Source: JAAYYM01 sp964631375 | Lineage (GTDB): Bacteria > Bacillota > Clostridia > Lachnospirales > Lachnospiraceae | Length of the DNA stretch: 36,879 nt | Direction: 5' to 3' | Assembly: GCA_964631375.1 (NCBI GenBank) | Contig: CAZVYQ010000029.1 | Coordinates: 1 to 36,879, forward strand | Shown here: positions 1 to 7,663 of the stretch, piece after piece | Numbering within the stretch: the first letter of the stretch is position 1 | Layout: every line of letters begins with the position of its first letter | Notes under the pieces: model-generated | What the model was told of the DNA's origin: nothing | Seen by the model: the letters and a program-made list of their open reading frames with translations, nothing else | Database searches by the model: none | Made by a program: the position numbers and the translations under genes

Positions 1-322
1 TCGGTACTTTTCTTAACTTCAGACCGAAAGCCATGTTATCATATACTGACATATGCGGGTACAAAGCATAGTTCTGGAATACCATAGCGATATCTCTGTC
101 CTTAGGCTCTACGTCATTCACTACTCTGTCACCAATCTTTAATTCACCTGATGAGATCTCTTCCAGACCGGCAATCATACGAAGTGTCGTAGATTTACCG
201 CATCCTGAAGGTCCAACGAAAATGATGAATTCCTTATCAGCGATATCCAAATTGAAGTCCTTAACAGCCTCAAATCCATTGGGATATACTTTGTAGATAT
301 TCTTTAACTGTAAACTTGCCAT
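1..322 (-). CDS. Sugar ABC transporter ATP-binding protein, MsmX/UgpC type (N-terminal part, cut by window edge)
   Basis: ATPase subunit that energises a carbohydrate ABC importer from the cytoplasmic face of the membrane. About 107 N-terminal residues are visible. They begin MASLQLKNIYKVYPNG and contain the Walker A motif GPSGCGKST and the Q-loop VFQNYALYPHMSVYDNM, which is the pattern of MsmK/MsmX/UgpC ATPases that serve several sugar importers. The start codon at 322 is preceded by AGGAGG at good spacing. The signature motif, Walker B and the regulatory C-terminal domain lie beyond the left edge. It is the last minus-strand gene here, 122 bases after the diguanylate cyclase, with its own probable promoter, so it is probably not in that operon. 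Family identity is secure; the substrate cannot be told from this piece. Confidence 0.93.
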   Translation of the reverse strand, partial: MASLQLKNIYKVYPNGFEAVKDFNLDIADKEFIIFVGPSGCGKSTTLRMIAGLEEISSGELKIGDRVVNDVEPKDRDIAMVFQNYALYPHMSVYDNMAFGLKLRKVP

Positions 323-384
323 TTTGATTCCTCCTAGAATTATGAATATTTATGATGCGACTATCTCGCAATCAACCTGAAAAT

Positions 385-413
385 AGTATATCAAATCATG
401 CTTCGATTGCCTA
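385..413 (-). promoter_or_regulatory. Probable sigma-A promoter of the ABC ATPase gene
   Basis: On the minus strand TAGGCA (408-413) and TATACT (385-390) are separated by 17 bases, and the -10 is preceded by TGA, giving an extended -10. It leaves a leader of roughly 55 bases before the start at 322. The -35 matches four of six consensus positions. Confidence 0.5.
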
Positions 414-444
414 TGCAACAATTATACAAACTTTTTTTTAAATC

Positions 445-2013
445 CTATACATTTTGCTCAATCGTTTTCTCTGTAGAATCATCTGACGTTGCCTCATTGT
501 CAGCCTCTGTCATCATGCTCTCATCATAGAAGGCCAACTGATTCTTGCCACGATGTTTCGCTTTATATAATGCATTGTCCGCTGCCTTGTACAATGTGTC
601 AAAATCCTTTGCATTTTCAGGATAAATTGCAGCACCGATACTGGCTGTAGCGTAATACTTAACATATTCACCAACCTGGAAGTTTTTAAAGAAAGTCGCT
701 ACACGATCTGCTTCCTTCTTCATAGTGTCTTCATCCTTCAAATCCTTTAACAGAACAACAAACTCGTCTCCTCCAGTTCTGCCAACGATATCATTGATTC
801 TGAATTCACTCTTAATCCTGCGACCCAGCGTCGATAACACTTCATCACCAAACGCATGTCCCATTGTATCATTAATCTTTTTGAAATTATCTATATCTAA
901 GACAAACATGATTGAACGCTTGTCTTTTCCTTCATTTTCAAGATACTCCCTAATTCTTTTCTCTGTCGCGATCTTGTTTAGCAGATCTGTTAACAGATCT
1001 GTCTCTGCCTTATCCTGTAGTTCCTTACTTTCTTTTATGTATCTTGCTCTGGTAATCACATTGATAGCAACCAGAATTGCTACGAATATCAACATTGCCA
1101 CAATCATTTTTGTAATCAGATCGGTTGTCGTTTTACGTTCATCACGAATCACCTTCTCAATCTGCACATAAGGAACCACTGTTGCAGTATACCACCCATA
1201 CTCTCCAATCGGTTCGTAGTACAGATAGTAGGCGCCGGCATCCATCAACTTACCCTGACTGTTAAAGATGATCTTTCCACCTTTATTGGCTTCTGTATTC
1301 TGCAACATCTTTTTATATGTTCCATCGACGATCTCTGCACTTTCAAGATCTGTCAATCCATTTTTTCCAACCTCCAAAATCGTCCGCAGATTACCTGATC
1401 TCTCTACTACAATTCCGTCTCCGCGTAGAATACCATATGTATTTTTTACTGAATAAGCGGCACTTGAGGTAATATCTCCCAGATGATCAAACGGCATGAT
1501 AATGGCTACGACACCCATCATGGCGTTTTCTGTTTTCACGGGAGCGGCAATCAAAGCATGAAACGTCTGATCTGAAGTATACTGAAACAAATCCGATACA
1601 TGTGTCTTCCCATCGAGGAGTTCTGTCAGATCCAGCTTTTCACCCAGTACGGACTCCCGACCCTTGCTGTTGATTGATGAGCCATCCATCTTGATCACTA
1701 TCGCATCAGTTGCAATTGTATTCCTAACTGCTTCACTCAGCATCACCTGTACATCATCTGAGAAAATATCCTTTTCTTTACTGATGTTTCCTGCTGTTAC
1801 CGATGCAACACTCATTAGTGCCTCTATCGATTTTTCATAATACTCACCCATGTTGGATGTTCTCAGTTCCTGTTTCTCATCGACACGTTCTCTAATCTGA
1901 CTCTCGATTTCTGCAGAGTAGTTGAATAAAGTGACAACCAAAAACAATACCAAAATAATTGATGGTATGATCCACTGTAATATATTTGTATTGTCTTTTT
2001 TGGATTTATTCAT
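445..2013 (-). CDS. Membrane-bound diguanylate cyclase (Cache-like sensor + GGDEF)
   Basis: Makes cyclic di-GMP from two GTP. The 522-residue chain has a transmembrane helix at about 14-31, an extracytoplasmic region of about 270 residues resembling a double Cache sensor, a second helix at about 304-321, and a GGDEF domain to about 500. The active-site motif GGDEF (414-418) is intact. RIND (405-408), exactly five residues upstream, is a complete RxxD inhibitory site, so product inhibition is expected. The start at 2013 (MNKSKKD) is chosen because GGAAGG lies just upstream; an in-frame ATG at 2055 has no clear ribosome site. It follows the DUF624 gene by 45 bases and is probably cotranscribed with it. 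No EAL domain is present. The sensed ligand is unknown; the acidic Ser/Thr-rich tail has no recognised role. Confidence 0.93.
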   Translation of the reverse strand: MNKSKKDNTNILQWIIPSIILVLFLVVTLFNYSAEIESQIRERVDEKQELRTSNMGEYYEKSIEALMSVASVTAGNISKEKDIFSDDVQVMLSEAVRNTIATDAIVIKMDGSSINSKGRESVLGEKLDLTELLDGKTHVSDLFQYTSDQTFHALIAAPVKTENAMMGVVAIIMPFDHLGDITSSAAYSVKNTYGILRGDGIVVERSGNLRTILEVGKNGLTDLESAEIVDGTYKKMLQNTEANKGGKIIFNSQGKLMDAGAYYLYYEPIGEYGWYTATVVPYVQIEKVIRDERKTTTDLITKMIVAMLIFVAILVAINVITRARYIKESKELQDKAETDLLTDLLNKIATEKRIREYLENEGKDKRSIMFVLDIDNFKKINDTMGHAFGDEVLSTLGRRIKSEFRINDIVGRTGGDEFVVLLKDLKDEDTMKKEADRVATFFKNFQVGEYVKYYATASIGAAIYPENAKDFDTLYKAADNALYKAKHRGKNQLAFYDESMMTEADNEATSDDSTEKTIEQNV

Positions 2014-2058
2014 ATTGATACCTTCCGAAATAAAGCTGCTACTTCCAGTTGCCACATA

Positions 2059-2718
2059 TTAATTCTCTATTTTAGCTTCTTCTGCCTCTTTTGATGTCTC
2101 TTCTTCTTGAGGTATATAATAGTTAAAGATTTTTCTGTATATATGTGATGTATAATAAGCAATTAATGAAAAGACGATGATAAAATATGCCGGGAGCAGT
2201 ACCGTTACAAAATACATAATCACAAATGGTGCAACGATTCCCACAATCAGCAGGATTGTATATGGAAAATGCCGGATGCTGATTAAAAATGCGTTCTTGA
2301 GACTGTTTTTAATTGTATTTTCAAACTTCGCCAACAAAGGAAATATGTATACCATCATAAAGGTAAATAGAATAGCCACCGCACTGATCAAGACATACAC
2401 GACCTTGCCAAGTGTACCTTCCATTGTGATTAAAAATCTAAAATCCATGATAAAAATGAAATATACAAGAATGGCCCCCAGCCAGATGATGGTAGCCTGT
2501 TTGAAATTATCCTTAAATGCTTTGAAGAAGCTTTTTGTAATGTAGCCCTCCTCATTTGCTGTCATTTTCATTGTAACATAATACAATGCTGAGGTAGCCG
2601 CTCCGATTGTGATAATTGGAATACAGCATATGATATATAAAATATTCAGCCAAACAAGATCCGCTGTTTTATTAAGAAAGGACATTAAAGGACTGTCTAA
2701 ATCGAAAAAACGACTCAT
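2059..2718 (-). CDS. DUF624 (YesL-like) integral membrane protein
   Basis: A 219-residue polytopic membrane protein starting MSRFFDLDSPLMSFLNK, with the N-terminal pattern of the DUF624/YesL family (Leu-Asp-Ser-Pro, then a helix with CCIPIITIGAATSALYYV). About five hydrophobic helices are visible, and the tail is acidic (EEETSKEAEEA). Members commonly sit beside genes for carbohydrate ABC importers and glycoside utilisation, and an ABC sugar ATPase lies two genes downstream. The biochemical role of the family is not established. Ribosome site GAGG precedes the ATG at 2718. It heads a probable two-gene operon with the diguanylate cyclase. Confidence 0.85.
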   Translation of the reverse strand: MSRFFDLDSPLMSFLNKTADLVWLNILYIICCIPIITIGAATSALYYVTMKMTANEEGYITKSFFKAFKDNFKQATIIWLGAILVYFIFIMDFRFLITMEGTLGKVVYVLISAVAILFTFMMVYIFPLLAKFENTIKNSLKNAFLISIRHFPYTILLIVGIVAPFVIMYFVTVLLPAYFIIVFSLIAYYTSHIYRKIFNYYIPQEEETSKEAEEAKIEN

Positions 2719-2753
2719 TTTCTACCTCACTATACTCTATACTCTTATGAAGA

Positions 2754-2782
2754 ATTATATTGCAAATGCAGTTAAAATGCAA
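2754..2782 (-). promoter_or_regulatory. Probable promoter of DUF624-diguanylate cyclase operon
   Basis: Minus-strand TTGCAT (2777-2782) and a perfect TATAAT (2754-2759) with a 17-base spacer. The -35 is weak. ATGCAAAT/TGCAAATGCA direct repeats lie across the -35 region. Confidence 0.55.
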
Positions 2783-2801
2783 ATAAAACACTGATTACTT
2801 T

Positions 2802-4055
2802 TTACTCTTTACTGAAATTGTCATAAATCATATTGTATTGTGCATTCAATTTTTTATGGATGGATAATATTTTAGAGGATTCTGACTTTACACTGTCGAT
2901 AATACCGTCATAGTGTCTGTCAAAGATTTTAACCACCATGCGGTTAAGTCTTCCGTGATTGGTCTCATCCTCTAATACATTGATCACAAACTCCTTATTT
3001 TTTGCCACCCGATAACTTCTCTGATTAATCATACCTGTTACTGTATCAGCTACCTGCAATATCATTTGAAGGATATTCATGTCCTCTTCCTTCAGACCCC
3101 TGTAATATCCGCTGCCGTTTAATCTCTCATGATGCGAAATTGCGATTTCCAAGACCTCCGGATCCACATATTGCTTTAATATACTTTCCGTAATATTGAC
3201 ATGCGTACGCATTTTAGTGATTTCCATAGGAGTCAATGCCCTTGGAGCATCCAAAATTGCAGATGAGATTGCAAGCATACCTACATCATGCAGCAAAGCG
3301 GCATAATAAAGCTTTTCTCTGTCTTCTTCAGAAATGTTCATTAACTTTGCAATCTCTTCGCAGATACAGACAGTGGTAACTGTATCAACAACCGCATACT
3401 CACTACGAAAGCCTATGGTATACATGAGCAGCTCCAGATATTTCTTTTTCTCATCATTATTGAAAATCAGAAAACCAAATAACTGTTCCAGTTCATGAAG
3501 ATATTCACCACTCCTCAGATTCTGAAATACATCATGCTTGACCTGAGCCTGACGAAATAACTGAAAAGCTTCCGAAGAGTACTTCTTTCCTTCATATTTA
3601 TAAAGCAGCTGATAATTAAAACTCTTACCCATAGTGGATAGATACAGATCAATTCGTTCAGCCAATCCAATAAAATTAGCTATGTTTCGATATTCATAAT
3701 CCATATCCTTTAGTTGTTCATAATCGACGTGATGATATAGAATAATCTTGGATTTATCCTTCATTGGAGACAGATATCTCATAAACAAGGAGCCATAAAT
3801 GGAGTGAGGCATAAAATCCTTGGTTTCATAACCCAAAGCATTAGAAAAGTCATCTGTTTTATAAGCACCAATGTCATGTAACATTGCTAAAAATGCAAAG
3901 TCAGCCATCTCAAATTCGACATAGCCACCTTTGCATTGCATCATTTTATAAAGCAGATATGCTACTCTGCTTCCGTGATCCATAGGTCTTTTGTCAATCA
4001 ACTTCAGAGTATTGGATAATAAACTACAGATATCCTTGCTGCCTATGATTTCCAT
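2802..4055 (-). CDS. Tandem HD-domain (HD-GYP-like) phosphohydrolase
   Basis: A 417-residue soluble protein with two metal-dependent HD domains. The first shows H27, HD at 60-61, H84 and HH at 108-109. The second shows HD at 256-257, H285 and HH at 308-309, followed by HHERLNGSGYYRGL, which is the HD-GYP signature with Tyr in place of Pro in GYP. HD-GYP proteins with intact metal ligands hydrolyse cyclic di-GMP or related cyclic dinucleotides. The adjacent diguanylate cyclase makes that role attractive, but the substrate is inferred. Both domains keep the metal ligands, so neither looks decayed. No receiver, sensor or membrane segment is present. It has its own strong promoter with a palindrome over the -10, so its control is separate from the cyclase. 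Confidence 0.82.
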   Translation of the reverse strand: MEIIGSKDICSLLSNTLKLIDKRPMDHGSRVAYLLYKMMQCKGGYVEFEMADFAFLAMLHDIGAYKTDDFSNALGYETKDFMPHSIYGSLFMRYLSPMKDKSKIILYHHVDYEQLKDMDYEYRNIANFIGLAERIDLYLSTMGKSFNYQLLYKYEGKKYSSEAFQLFRQAQVKHDVFQNLRSGEYLHELEQLFGFLIFNNDEKKKYLELLMYTIGFRSEYAVVDTVTTVCICEEIAKLMNISEEDREKLYYAALLHDVGMLAISSAILDAPRALTPMEITKMRTHVNITESILKQYVDPEVLEIAISHHERLNGSGYYRGLKEEDMNILQMILQVADTVTGMINQRSYRVAKNKEFVINVLEDETNHGRLNRMVVKIFDRHYDGIIDSVKSESSKILSIHKKLNAQYNMIYDNFSKE

Positions 4056-4077
4056 TATCTATCCTCATTTCAGATGC

Positions 4078-4097
4078 AATGGTACTTTCGTACCATT
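4078..4097. promoter_or_regulatory. Perfect 20-bp palindrome over the HD-gene start site (candidate operator)
   Basis: AATGGTAC-N4-GTACCATT with eight-base arms. On the minus strand it covers part of the TATAAT and the expected transcription start near 4088. The start falls in the loop, so the RNA would not contain the full hairpin; a protein-binding DNA operator is the better reading. Confidence 0.6.
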
Positions 4098-4123
4098 ATA
4101 GCCTAATTTGCTGAAATTGTAAA
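4095..4123 (-). promoter_or_regulatory. Strong promoter of the tandem-HD gene
   Basis: Minus-strand TTTACA (4118-4123, five of six matches) and TATAAT (4095-4100) with a 17-base spacer, about 40 bases upstream of the ATG at 4055. It lies directly after the stop of the GNAT gene. Confidence 0.75.
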
Positions 4124-4609
4124 TCATTTCTGTAATACGATCTTCATCGGTGTAAATCGTATTCCGTCTGCAACCACTTCACCATTGATATCTTCAAAAC
4201 CGATCCTATGATAAAATCCAATTGCGTAGGGTGCTGCATTGACTGTAAATTCTCCTATCCCAAACGCTTCAGCCTGCTGAAATGCATAATTCAGAAGCAT
4301 TCTTCCGATTCCATTGTTATGATACTGCTCCTGTACAAACAACAGCGATATGTGGTTTTCATTGCGAACACCAAGCATGCCTGCCAGTTGATCATGATCA
4401 AATGCCCCATATGCGGGGTATTTACCGTCCAGAAACATCCTTTTCAGCCTTGGATCCTCGATAAAATCTCTGAAGCTCTGTATCCCTTTTTTTGAATAAC
4501 CGGGTGCCTCAAACTGAAGAAATGTATTCCACGCCAACTCTATTGCCGGTTCCCACTCTGTTCTCTCTAGTGTCCTGATAGAAAACCTGTCATTCGCTGC
4601 TGCGTCCAT
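4124..4609 (-). CDS. GNAT-family N-acetyltransferase
   Basis: A 161-residue single-domain acetyl-CoA-dependent acyltransferase. The core strand and acetyl-CoA pyrophosphate loop read LLFVQEQYHNNGIGRMLL, matching motif A (Q/R-x-x-G-x-G/A). The C-terminal part GFYHRIGFED is the usual GNAT 'F-Y-x-k-x-G-F' segment. It starts 21 bases after the DUF1002 stop with AGGCAGGG upstream, so the two may be cotranscribed. The acceptor substrate cannot be told. Confidence 0.87.
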   Translation of the reverse strand: MDAAANDRFSIRTLERTEWEPAIELAWNTFLQFEAPGYSKKGIQSFRDFIEDPRLKRMFLDGKYPAYGAFDHDQLAGMLGVRNENHISLLFVQEQYHNNGIGRMLLNYAFQQAEAFGIGEFTVNAAPYAIGFYHRIGFEDINGEVVADGIRFTPMKIVLQK

Positions 4610-4630
4610 AATCTGACCCTGCCTTAGTAC

Positions 4631-5626
4631 TTATTTGAAAAGCTTCTTGAAAAATCCGGTAACGGAATCCTTAACGTTTGTAAAGAAATTCCCAACTGCA
4701 TTGGATACCATCTTACCAATACCCAGATCTTCTACTGACAGATCCTCAATCTTAAATGTGCCTGCTTTAATCTTATCTGCATACTTCGCATAGATATCAT
4801 CTGCCTGCTCTGCCAGCACATTAAAGTCAATACCCATTGCCTTGATCTTCACCATCAGGTCAATAATCTGCTGGATTTCATCCTCCGTCAGATTGGCATT
4901 AAGATCCTTTACGCCCTGACGAACTGCTGCTTCGATCTCTTCCTTTGTATTGAGATCATTCGCTGCAATCTGAGCCTTAATATAGGTAATCAATTCCTCT
5001 GCATCATCACTGTTCCCGACAGCTGATGATAATTGCCCTGTGACAACCAGCTCATTCATGGCTGTATCAATTGCTTTTTCAGATACGGTGGTGCCTGACA
5101 TCTGGCTGTATGCCTTCAGTGCACCTATCAATCCTGCCGTTCCTGAGATCGGGGTCGGTGCTACGACCAGAATATCAGCATTTTTAACACCTGCTGTTAA
5201 TAAAGCACTACGATACATATCGGTTGTACAATAGTTGACGTTCTTTGTTGTGACTACAACTCCGTGACCTTCTTCTCTGGGATTTACCAGAACAGAAGAT
5301 AATGATTTGGTTCCGATGAGACCGGCATCTACATAACTACCGAGATACTGCTTCTCATCAGCATTCGTTGTATAAACAACATTATAGTTTCCCAGATCTG
5401 CTGCAGATACGCCCATCAGTCCCAATACTGTTGCCAACTGCTCCTGTGTCAGATCTGCTCCAAGTGCGATATATGACTTGTCCTGTGATGCTGTGATCGG
5501 AGCCACTTCTACTGCTGCCGCAGACTGTTCAATCGCATTGACACTGACCGTTTCTTCTGCAAACACGCTGGATACCGATGCCAGTACCATTGTCATCGTT
5601 AATACTACACATACCAATTTTTTCAT
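4631..5626 (-). CDS. Secreted DUF1002 protein
   Basis: A 331-residue protein with a classic signal peptide: MKKL, a hydrophobic core, then a signal peptidase I-type site at VFA-EE near residue 23. The mature part carries the DUF1002 pattern: an ALGADLTQEQ segment, VNPREEGHGVVV, a CTTDMYRSALLTAGV segment, and a helical C-terminal half. The family is widespread in Firmicutes and has no proven function. AGGAGG lies seven bases before the ATG. No convincing promoter was found in the 85 bases upstream, where only a short TGCGT/ACGCA hairpin is visible. The C-terminal end (about 305-331) is basic and aromatic. Confidence 0.85.
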   Translation of the reverse strand: MKKLVCVVLTMTMVLASVSSVFAEETVSVNAIEQSAAAVEVAPITASQDKSYIALGADLTQEQLATVLGLMGVSAADLGNYNVVYTTNADEKQYLGSYVDAGLIGTKSLSSVLVNPREEGHGVVVTTKNVNYCTTDMYRSALLTAGVKNADILVVAPTPISGTAGLIGALKAYSQMSGTTVSEKAIDTAMNELVVTGQLSSAVGNSDDAEELITYIKAQIAANDLNTKEEIEAAVRQGVKDLNANLTEDEIQQIIDLMVKIKAMGIDFNVLAEQADDIYAKYADKIKAGTFKIEDLSVEDLGIGKMVSNAVGNFFTNVKDSVTGFFKKLFK

Positions 5627-5711
5627 TTCATTGCCTCCTATTAATCCTCTACACTGCGTCCATACGCAAACTTCTATTACATGATCCCCCTCGGATACCT
5701 ACCCTGCTTTA

Positions 5712-6659
5712 TTACCGATTCATCTTCTCAAGCTGTCTCTCTAGCCAGCCATAAATATCTCTGTACACTTCATTACGATTTGTCTCATTGATAATCTCAT
5801 GCCGAGCTCTCGGATACATCTTAACAAATAGATCCTGCATTCCCATCTCTTGAAACTGCTTTACAATCAGAGGAATATCCTGACCCCAATGCCCCACCGG
5901 ATCCATATCTCCCGAAAAAAAAGCAATCGGTAAATCTCTTGGCATCTTATCAAGATAATCCTTTTTATGAAGATTGTCAACGGCATTTCCTATGGTCAAT
6001 ACGGCGTTTGTCGTGATCGGAAATCCACACATATCATCTGCAATGTATTTGTCTACCTCTGCCTCATCTCTTGAGAGCCAGTCAAATTCTGTCCTTCTGA
6101 CATCGATCTTATCATTGTTGTGACCATTGACGATGTGATCCATCATTGGTGAGAGATACCTCCAGCCGCGAAACATACTGATCAGATAAACAAACGGTTT
6201 CCCACACCGTATCTCAAGAGTACTTCTGGAGCCTGTCCCGGTGATAATGGCACCATCTATCCCTGTTCCATATCTGCACAGATAGTTTCTCAGCATAAAG
6301 GAACCCATGGAATGACCAAGAATGAAGTATGGTATTCCCGGATGCTCCTCCTGTGTGATCTTTTTCAGTCTATGAATGTCCCGCACTACTACCGTCACAG
6401 CATCGTTTTTTGTAAAGTAACCCTTATCTTCTCTTGATGCAATTGATTTCCCATGACCTAAATGATCATTTCCTACAACCAGAAAGCCTCGTTCGGCCAT
6501 GAATCTCGCAAACTCGTCATAACGCTCAATATGCTCCGCTATACCATGTGATATCTGCAGAATACCTGCATAATCCTCTGTCTCCGGAATCCATTTCATC
6601 GCATGTATTTTATGGATCTGATCTCTGGAATCAAAATAAAATTCTTCTGTCCTGATCAT
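5712..6659 (-). CDS. Alpha/beta hydrolase, monoacylglycerol lipase-like
   Basis: A 315-residue cytoplasmic serine hydrolase. The oxyanion region HGIAEHIERYDEFA (38-51) and DHLGHGKS match lysophospholipase/monoacylglycerol lipases. The nucleophile elbow GHSMG (115-119) gives Ser117, and the triad is completed by Asp253 in SGDMDPVG and His287 in RARHEIINE. The likely reaction is ester hydrolysis of a monoacylglycerol or lysolipid; the exact substrate is inferred from the family. A GGGGGAG ribosome site lies close before the ATG at 6659. A terminator and an extended -10 lie in the 113 bases between it and the fructokinase gene, so it is probably its own transcription unit. Confidence 0.88.
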   Translation of the reverse strand: MIRTEEFYFDSRDQIHKIHAMKWIPETEDYAGILQISHGIAEHIERYDEFARFMAERGFLVVGNDHLGHGKSIASREDKGYFTKNDAVTVVVRDIHRLKKITQEEHPGIPYFILGHSMGSFMLRNYLCRYGTGIDGAIITGTGSRSTLEIRCGKPFVYLISMFRGWRYLSPMMDHIVNGHNNDKIDVRRTEFDWLSRDEAEVDKYIADDMCGFPITTNAVLTIGNAVDNLHKKDYLDKMPRDLPIAFFSGDMDPVGHWGQDIPLIVKQFQEMGMQDLFVKMYPRARHEIINETNRNEVYRDIYGWLERQLEKMNR

Positions 6660-6678
6660 TCAACTCCCCCTTTTCTGC

Positions 6679-6719
6679 AAAAAAACAGGGCGAAAACTCA
6701 TTCTATGAGCTTCCTCCCT
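6679..6719 (-). terminator. Intrinsic terminator after the manA-fructokinase operon
   Basis: Minus-strand hairpin with 15-base arms (6705-6719 and 6687-6701), 14 pairs including two G-U, an AGA loop, then seven T (6679-6685). It lies about 55 bases after the fructokinase stop and before the hydrolase gene. Confidence 0.82.
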
Positions 6720-6721
6720 CA

Positions 6722-6730
6722 ATTATATCA
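6722..6730 (-). promoter_or_regulatory. Extended -10 promoter element of the hydrolase gene
   Basis: Minus-strand TGATATAAT, a full TGn extended -10, with no good -35 at 17 bases. Transcription would start near 6715, inside the left arm of the terminator hairpin. Confidence 0.5.
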
Positions 6731-6772
6731 TACACCTTTCATGATTCCTAGCCCCACGTTTTACCTGTCATT

Positions 6773-7648
6773 TTACTGAATCCCTACTGCCCACTTGGCT
6801 AACTGAATGGCACCCATGATACCCTGATTATCATTCAGACTCGCAGGTACAATATATTGATCTATGTTACGTAGTTCTTTCGTATTGATATAGCCGCTGA
6901 CCATTTCCAAAGTCTTTAACCGAATCTTTGGAAAAAGCTGTGTCTGATGCATCACTCCTCCGCCAAGAATGATAATCTGCGGTGAAAGAATCATAATGTA
7001 ACTTGTCAGAGCTTGTGCAATATAATAAGCCTCCAGTTCCCATACCTTATCCTCATGAGACAATTCGATCGGCTTTTTACCCCAGCGTTTTTCGATTGCC
7101 GGTCCTGCTGCCATTCCTTCAAAACAGGTACCGTGATAGGTACACCATCCTTTAAACGGATCATCAGGATGTCGATTCATCAAAATGTGTCCAGCTTCCG
7201 GATGAAGCATACCATGTACCAGCTTTCCTTCAATTCCTATTCCGACACCAATTCCTGTGCCGATTGTAATATAAATGACATTGTTCAGATTCTTTCCACA
7301 TCCAAAGGTCATCTCTCCCAAGCATGAACCATTGACATCTGTATCTAGCTCTATCGGTACATTCAGAGACTTTTTGATGTTCCCGATCAGGTCATAGCCC
7401 TTCCATGCCAACTTCGGGGTGTCCAGTATATAGCCATAAGTATCTGATTTGGGATTGACATCTACCGGTCCGAAGGAACCGATTCCAAGAGACAGAATTT
7501 CCTTATCTTGAAAGTACTCTATGATCCTCGGAATGGTTTCCTGCGGTGTTTTTGTTGGTATTGATATCTGATCCAATATCGTGCCGTCCTCTGTCCCGAC
7601 TGCACAGATCATCTTGGTTCCGCCTGCTTCTAGCGCTCCGAATCTCAT
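6773..7648 (-). CDS. scrK: ROK-family fructokinase
   Basis: Phosphorylates fructose to fructose 6-phosphate with ATP. The 291-residue chain has the ATP-loop EAGGTK (7-12), the catalytic Asp104 in DTDVNG, and the ROK zinc site made by His154, Cys169, His172 and Cys175 (GHILMNRHP, then WCTYHGTCFEG). The EAGGTK plus C-x2-H-x2-C pattern is that of Bacillus/Streptococcus ScrK and GmuE fructokinases rather than ROK glucokinases. It begins 15 bases after the manA stop with GGAGGAG upstream, so the pair is translated from one mRNA. Together they bring fructose and mannose 6-phosphate to fructose 6-phosphate. The exact sugar range (fructose, mannose) is inferred. Confidence 0.88.
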   Translation of the reverse strand: MRFGALEAGGTKMICAVGTEDGTILDQISIPTKTPQETIPRIIEYFQDKEILSLGIGSFGPVDVNPKSDTYGYILDTPKLAWKGYDLIGNIKKSLNVPIELDTDVNGSCLGEMTFGCGKNLNNVIYITIGTGIGVGIGIEGKLVHGMLHPEAGHILMNRHPDDPFKGWCTYHGTCFEGMAAGPAIEKRWGKKPIELSHEDKVWELEAYYIAQALTSYIMILSPQIIILGGGVMHQTQLFPKIRLKTLEMVSGYINTKELRNIDQYIVPASLNDNQGIMGAIQLAKWAVGIQ

Positions 7649-7663
7649 ACCGTCTCCTCCATA

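Noticed and set aside
725..1171. Plus-strand frame of 148 codons
   Set aside because: It is fully inside the diguanylate cyclase gene, Ser-rich as antisense frames often are, and has no start signals.
5655..5672. Small TGCGT/ACGCA hairpin before the DUF1002 gene
   Set aside because: Five-base stem only, no T run and no promoter context; too weak to call.
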